DNA of 64,000 nt, taken from assembly GCF_037975245.1 (NCBI RefSeq), contig NC_092571.1, positions 26,116,564-26,180,563 on the forward strand, in the 5' to 3' direction. Under the pieces are notes generated by a model. The model saw nothing but the letters and a program-made list of their open reading frames with translations, was not told the origin of the DNA and made no database searches. Both the position numbers and the translations under genes were made by a program. The stretch is from Apostichopus japonicus. Taxonomy: Eukaryota > Echinodermata > Holothuroidea > Aspidochirotida > Stichopodidae. Of the stretch, positions 57,806 through 64,000 are shown piece by piece. Position 1 is the stretch's first letter, and each line of letters opens with the position of its first letter.

Positions 57806-60800
57806 CTATGCACCCTGGTGAAATGTACATACAATTCTTACATTGGAATATCAGGATTACAATAGTTGAAATTGTCAGTATATAGGCCTACTACCATAGT
57901 TGAACTTGAAGCTACAGGTATACTTTCATAGTTGCACACTGATAGCAATGAGGAAGAGAAAAATTAGATACGATTTCAAAGAAAGCCGTAACAGGAAAAC
58001 ATCAGTCAGTGTGCATCTATGGCATAGCACCTGTTGCTGCAAGTTCACTTTAGTACAAAGCAATTGTTACCATCAAATGTTGAAAATGATAGAATTGAAT
58101 TTAAATTTCACCAGGGTGCTTAGAATATGTTCCTCTTTCATCAGTTCAAATATAGCCTCAGGAATATTTTTAATTTATAGTGACCAGCAAGATGTGACTA
58201 TGTTTTCAAGGTTTTAACTAAGTTTGTGGACCTTAAATAATCTGGACCTTCACTTTAAAACAAGTGAATTCATGCACTCTGAATGTGAAGCCACCTACCA
58301 AGTACGAAGTGCATCCAAAGTTATAGTACGAGATCTAATATTAATTTTTTTTTTTTTAAGATTTTGAGTGCCAGTAAACTCAGATGACCTTTGACCTTGA
58401 AAAAGATACAAGGCATTAGTACTCATTAAGGTGAATCCACAAACTAAGTTATTTCATGTTCAAGGTAGAAAAAATATGGGATAAATAGGATATTTGGTCA
58501 TGAAAAGAGAAATAAAGACATGAAATATTTGCAATGCTTCATACATAATCAAGATTTATAAAAATTACAATCATTGCAAGGTCCGAGTCCAAACTCAACT
58601 CCTAGTTTGTTGCACTTTTGATACTATTTAAGGAATGAAGATGAACATGATCAACAAGGCATCACAAGGCTAATAAAAGATAACCTTTGAGACCCTGAAA
58701 CAGGTACATTACTGCAAAATACTCTTTGTTTAATACTAGGTTTAGAGTCACCCGTAACAGTAGGCACATTACCCAAAAATACTTTTTGTTAATATTAGGA
58801 TTAGAACTAGATTAGGTTTATATTTAGGTTAGGATTATAATTAGGTTAGGATTATAATTAGGTTAGGATTAGTATTATATTATTTCTAATTATAAATTTG
58901 ATATAATTAAATTTCTATGAAAGTTGATTAGATTCTAATTTTTAATAACACACATTATTTAAATTGAAACATTATTAATCTATTAGGCACAGAGAGTGAA
59001 TGTGCTCATTATTACAACATACAAAAAAAAAAAAAAAAAAAAAAACATACAAATGCCCAACCTCTGTTAATCCAACTGTCCTTTGTCACCCACTGCCATT
59101 CAGTTACTTCCTCTAAATGATAATAATGCCCTTGACCACCCTCACAATTACCCATAAAACTTCAGAGCCACAAAGCTAATACCCAAACTGTAATGCAACA
59201 ATGCCATTTGGGAATGATGTTCCCCCAGACTTATTTGAAGTTATTTCACGAATATTTGCTATTTACCCCAATATTTGCTATTTACCCCATCTAACATTCC
59301 GAACCGACAGTGTTGCATTTAGACAAAACATTTCAATAATTAATATGACTTTTGCTTTACACAACAGACCAATTAACTCTGCTCAATTGACCAAACAGAA
59401 GATCAGCATTACAAAGCTAAAAACTTAAACTGTTATGAGAGAATGTCTATGTCCTCTGTGAAACCGTGCCCAATTCTTATTTCATGATACTTATGTCTTA
59501 ATAACACTTTTAACTTTCGAAACAAGACAGTCAGTTGTATGTAGACAATAAGCTACCGATAACTATCATGCAAATAACACATATAGGCTTTATTAATGCT
59601 TAATATGCTCCTTTACACTTAAAAAAATTGTTCTTTACCACTTCAACAAAAAAGTTTAAATATGAGAGAAATTTCAAATTTGATGAAAAGGTATTTAAGC
59701 TAATATAATATCTGTTGTAAAGGAGCATGGGGCACCAAAAAGGGCCAAAAATGCAGGAATTGTTGCAAGGGAATCAAACGTAGTGATAAACATCACATTA
59801 AAGGTAGTCAGTATAGGCCCCAAATTGTAGCATGCTATAATTGCTAGAAGTTTTCAAAAAAATACTTTCCTCGAGGTCTTTGCTTTCCAAATTGTTCTCA
59901 GACATCTTTCAGGAACACACAAGATGTATGAATGCCTGTCCAAGTGAGGAAAATTTCCTTGAAGGTTCTAATAAAAACATTTTTAAGAATTGACCATATT
60001 TGAATATCTAGCATATTTGGGGCCAATACAGCATACCTTTAAAAACAACTATAGCACTGACCCAAGTATCTATCAGAAAAGATGATCATGGAAGCACTTG
60101 CTAATAGTTGACATTAGTCTCAGCATCAAGAGTACTTGTGTCAAATTATATTTGCATACCATGTTTGGTTGTCATGCAGCAACAATGAACTTTTGCCATT
60201 TTTACACTCCATGGTAACCTTGTGTCAACTTCTTTTCACTTAATTGAACCTCATTCTTGTTCATGCTATATTTTCACGGCACAACAATTCACCAACTAGT
60301 TTTGGTTTATAGTTGTATTTTGCCTTTTTTTTTGGGGGGGGGGGGGGGAATTAGTAAAATGTGGAAACTATCTTTCTATCCATCTGTGCCACACATATTT
60401 GCATAGGGTTTCAGGTTGTGCTACGGTATATATTTCAGTTAAGGAATACTAATAAACTGCATTTTAATATGGTAAGGTTGGGGCATATTTCTATATTTCA
60501 AATCCTATACAGGCATTTTTGGCAAGAGAACTGAAGAAAAGTTGGAGGGAAAAAAAACAGATTCTAAATGTATAACACATGCGTGATAACTTTTTTCGAT
60601 GTCAATTCAACCCTGTACTTTATAATAAGGAAACCTTTACTAATGGATTGCTAAGCAAATTTCAGTGCTGACAGGCCTTTTCCAAAATTTTCTACCTTCT
60701 TTTCTGAACCAGAAATAACACCTTTCTTTTATACATATTTATAAATACCTTGTTCTTTAATACATATTTATATGTTTGTAAAATGTTATCAGTCTCTTAA

Positions 60801-61069
60801 TCATATATGATATGATTTTAATTTAAAGAGAATAAAACACTGGAAATAACTTGTCCAGCCAGCTTATAAATCTTTCAAGTTCATTTACAGATGTCCAAAT
60901 GGGCATACAAGAACATGCAATACATACCTTGTACAAAATATACTTGAATGACTTGTTTGATCACACACATCTTTAATGAAGCACTGAAATATTTGTTTGG
61001 CCAGTTCTGAAAGACAACTCCTTCTCCATCCTCCCCCCACCCCTCCCTCACCACCACATCTTCTCTAAA
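57806..61069. other. Intergenic / downstream DNA
   Basis: A/T-rich. It holds a short TTAGGATTATAA-type repeat at about 58796-58870, a poly(A) run at 59022-59044, and a polyG run near 60336-60348. The open frames at 57900-58217 and 59201-59428 have no recognisable domain or splice support. Confidence 0.5.
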
Positions 61070-61730
61070 TTAAGACTGGACCATCACGTCACTATCACCA
61101 GCTAGTTCCTGCAAAAATGAAATGGACACACGATAAGATTCAAAACTTTCAGTAAAGTAATGGAAAGAGATGTCTTAATCTGTTCACTTGATCAATCAAT
61201 CAATTGCACTTTACAGGAAGACAGAACAAAGTGTTGGCAAACTGCTTAATATCTACTGCACAAAGCCTGTGTAGGTTAAACAATGTCAAGGGCCCCCAAG
61301 GTTTTGATCCAGTAGGATCTTCTTCAGAGACGAACTGAAAAAGATCCTGCTTAGGAATTGAAATGTCAGGCCCTGTAACTTTTACATGTGACAGGAAGTT
61401 TGAGTTTAAAGGTGAAGGTATGAGGATGTACTCATTTCAATAATCTTTTCAGAATTAATCCGAGTTGCATTGCTTACTTCATCATTTTTGCTGGTATTGT
61501 TTGTTGCACTGGTACTTAAAATAAAATAAACAAAAATTCATCTGAATTGGTATTATAATTATGAGCATTGAAAATCAACTTATATATGAATTCATGTATG
61601 TTAAATTAAGCACCCAACCAGAGCTTATCATCACCTAATGGAGTTTTTGATATATGATGTAAAATAAAAAGAAAGCAAGGAAATTTCATACATATATATA
61701 TATATATATATGTATGAAATTTCCTTGCTT

Positions 61731-61825
<95 letters not shown>

Positions 61826-61854
61826 GTATATATACAGTATATATATATATACAG

Positions 61855-61897
<43 letters not shown>

Positions 61898-63088
61898 ATA
61901 TATATAAGTGTTTACACGGGTCCAAAAATCGGGAACCGGGTACCCGACGACCGTTACCCGCCGGGTATCCGGGTACCCGGAAAAAATTGTTTACCCTTGT
62001 GTATCACGATTTTCAAGAAATTACATATTGGATGCTGTAATAAATGCATTATATTCTCTACTGACAATGTTTTCATGTTCAAATACGTAGGTGTAAGATA
62101 AGGTATAAAACCTCCCTCAATAATTTTTATTTGCTTCTGTTTCTTTCATTAACTTGTTAATAAATTAATTATTTAATTATAATTAGCATTACTACCAACA
62201 TCGCACTGCCGCCGCTGCTTATGCTAGCTTGTGCACGTCTATTGGATCAAACCATATAAATATCCAATTTAGCTATTAAACAGTTTCTTATACTAGTAGG
62301 CTACTATCTATTATGCAGGCCCAGGGTTCGCATTAGCCGCGCGATTCGCGCAATTTGATCGCATTTGGAATAAACAATTAGTAAAAAGCCACTTGCGATT
62401 ACTATTTTTTAGTTATCCCGTCTATAATCCATAAACATCGCGTAAAATTCCTTGTCAGCCTTTCCTTCTTTGAAATAAACGAATGAATAAATAATAACTA
62501 CTTCCACATGGTAGCCTAACACCACACTAAGTCAATGAGAAATCTAGCTAAGCCTAACCATCTGTTTATTTGCTGGAGTTGTGACGCAGTTATAAGACAT
62601 CCATGGAATACTTTCGTTATTGCTGTTACGTTCGACCACATGGTTGCCTAACACCACACTAAGTCAATGGGGGTAGTCTAGCCTAGCCATCTGTTTATTA
62701 CCTGAAATTGTGACGCAGTTATAAAATGCTTTTGTTATTGCTGTTATCTTGGAACACATGGTAGCCTAACAACACACTAAGTCAATGGGAAATCAGCCTA
62801 ACCATCGGTTTGCAATTTTTTTTTTTAAACAATCACACTTTGCGTATGATTCGGGTAATAAATTAGGAACCGGGTAGTATCGCGTCGAGCGGGCCCCTTC
62901 GTTATTGCTGTTATCTTCGACCAAATTGTAGCCTAACACCACACTAAGTCAATGGGAAATCTGCCTAACCGTCGGTTTGCCAATTTTTTTTTTTTTTTTT
63001 TAAATCACACTTTGCTTAGGATTCAGGTTATAAATTAGGAACCGGGTAGCATCGTGTCGGGCGGGTACCCGGATAACCCGTGCAAACA

Positions 63089-63143
<55 letters not shown>

Positions 63144-63657
63144 AAGTCATTGGTTTTGTACAATTTAATGCAATAAATTACATAGAAAAAAAACCAAAAA
63201 TTGAAGTTATTAAGCTGAAGTTACCTTGAAGAACTCTCTATTTGGCTCCATGCAGTTCTGTGTCCAACTAGTGTAACAATTGCCGATTAAAAATCCAATG
63301 GATAATGCAATAATTGCAACGATGATCACCAAAAGCCACATGTACCACTGTATGCAAGTACCTGTGTGACAAGATGATTACCAAGAAATTTGTTGTTAAA
63401 AGCCTACAGTTCTGTAGGCATCGAACAATAACTTAGTAGCACGTTTTGCTTCATGTTACATACTGTGAAGAATTGGAATTTGCAGACCAAACAATTATCT
63501 TGGAACATAACTTTGGGGCTTGGTCCCATTGATCACACTCAGGAGGAGACCCACAGCGGGCCTCTGGATCACACACCAATATGGCTTTGCGACACTGCTT
63601 GCGGCACCAGTTTGCACATCTCAGAATTCTGTGCACATTCCCAAATGTTTCTCTCAT
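61070..63657 (-). CDS. Putative Cys-rich single-pass membrane protein, 3' end only
   Basis: Last exon 61108-61070 (after TTTTTGCAG) encodes [12 protein letters not shown] and a stop. The exon before it, 63361 or 63347 down to 63225 with a GTAACT donor, encodes [19 protein letters not shown], a clear membrane helix, then a short segment ending EFFK; the join is phase 0. Upstream, 63657-63460 is open and Cys-rich, with [19 protein letters not shown] and [12 protein letters not shown], and could splice from a donor at 63460 to the acceptor at 63347. The start of that exon is unclear: an in-frame TGA lies just upstream and no strong acceptor is near. A rival frame with an acceptor near 63731 and a phase-1 donor also fits the helix exon. 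I do not recognise the family. The tail exons are more certain than the ectodomain. Confidence 0.5.
61672..61731. repeat. Perfect 60-bp palindrome
   Basis: AAAGCAAGGAAATTTCATAC followed by TA repeats is exactly mirrored, ending with GTATGAAATTTCCTTGCTTT. It sits at the left edge of a long TA-rich microsatellite. Confidence 0.97.
61732..61905. repeat. TA/GTATA microsatellite
   Basis: About 170 bases of TA with interspersed G and CAG, between the palindrome and the inserted element at 61906. Frames through it translate to Tyr/Ile repeats only. Confidence 0.95.
61906..63091. mobile_element. Non-autonomous hAT-like element in TA-rich target
   Basis: The left end AAGTGTTTACACGGGT and the right end ACCCGTGCAAACACTA are inverted copies. 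Both are followed inward by CGGGTACCCG-type sequence. Flanks are TA repeats, so an 8-bp duplication cannot be told from the microsatellite. The interior has four direct copies of GCCTAACACCACACTAAGTC (62515, 62645, 62764 and 62932 regions; one reads GCCTAACAACACA). It lies in the last intron of the minus-strand gene. Confidence 0.65.
63092..63142. repeat. (TA)n microsatellite
   Basis: TA run directly after the right end of the hAT-like element. Confidence 0.95.
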
Positions 63658-64000
63658 TTTGCTGTGCCCTCAATGTCCATATGTCTGGCCACACCACTGA
63701 GCTAGATAACACATCTGTCTTTCTGATGGAAACATTTTAATGTGTTGTACAGTAATTTACTATATTTTTGTTCCCAAACTTTGCATACTGTGAGTATGTA
63801 GTTGCACTGATCGACATTATACAGTAGTTGCCATGTTTGAAGGTCAAAGTGCAATCACTTTCTAAAATGCAATTTTCAATCTACACAGCTAAAATTGATA
63901 CGGTGAAAGAATTGTAGGAAACCTCAAATTTGTATTTTGTGGCACTTTCGTGAACTATTTCAATCATTTAACGGAATTCCATAGACAACTTTTCATGTAT

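Noticed and set aside
58796..58870. Interstitial telomere repeat
   Set aside because: The TTAGGATTATAA units do not match TTAGGG and number only a few; a small local repeat is more likely.
61710..62101. Tyr/Ile repeat proteins
   Set aside because: TA microsatellite read through into a transposon end; no coding evidence.
63453..63740. 95-aa Cys-rich frame on the plus strand
   Set aside because: Antisense to the minus-strand Cys-rich exon; Cys appear in several frames here, and only the minus strand has a neighbouring membrane-helix exon with matching splice sites.

Overview
This is a stretch of animal nuclear genome: A/T-rich, with intron-split genes whose exons have GT..AG borders, many microsatellites, and short transposon copies in introns and between genes. 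The gene content (an SFI1-type centrin-binding repeat protein, an alanine-glyoxylate aminotransferase and a TNF-receptor-like membrane protein) and the style of the repeats suggest a marine deuterostome invertebrate. An echinoderm, perhaps a sea cucumber, is my inference. No bacterial operons, rRNA genes, tRNA genes or CRISPR arrays were seen.

Layout. (1) 665-19627, + strand: 3' part of a large SFI1-like gene. Twenty-one exons join in one frame (1505 codons plus stop); the 5' end lies before the window. (2) 19628-23354: its 3' UTR, then intergenic DNA with MITEs and a SINE. (3) 23355-35819, + strand: complete 11-exon AGXT gene (429 aa) with an N-terminal mitochondrial presequence, an in-frame second Met and a C-terminal peroxisomal-type tripeptide. 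(4) 35820-40505: intergenic DNA with decayed repeats. (5) about 40506-53432, + strand: a 10-coding-exon gene for a type I membrane protein of about 283 aa with signal peptide, one Cys-rich TNFR-like ectodomain, stalk, transmembrane helix and a Cys-rich juxtamembrane tail. (6) 53433-61069: intergenic DNA with a tandem duplication, a SINE and a MITE. (7) 61070 to about 63657, - strand: 3' end of another putative Cys-rich single-pass membrane protein. Its last two exons are well supported and its ectodomain exon is uncertain.

The genes show no obvious shared pathway. The most notable structures are: a 21-bp minisatellite whose repeat phase begins on a splice donor; a nested pair of hAT-like elements, each with its own 8-bp target duplication; two MITE families that share TTAAAGG ends; a 74-bp intronic tandem array with a four-unit higher-order pattern; and several long palindromes. 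All gene models were read by hand from splice sites and reading-frame continuity. No similarity search or transcript data was available.
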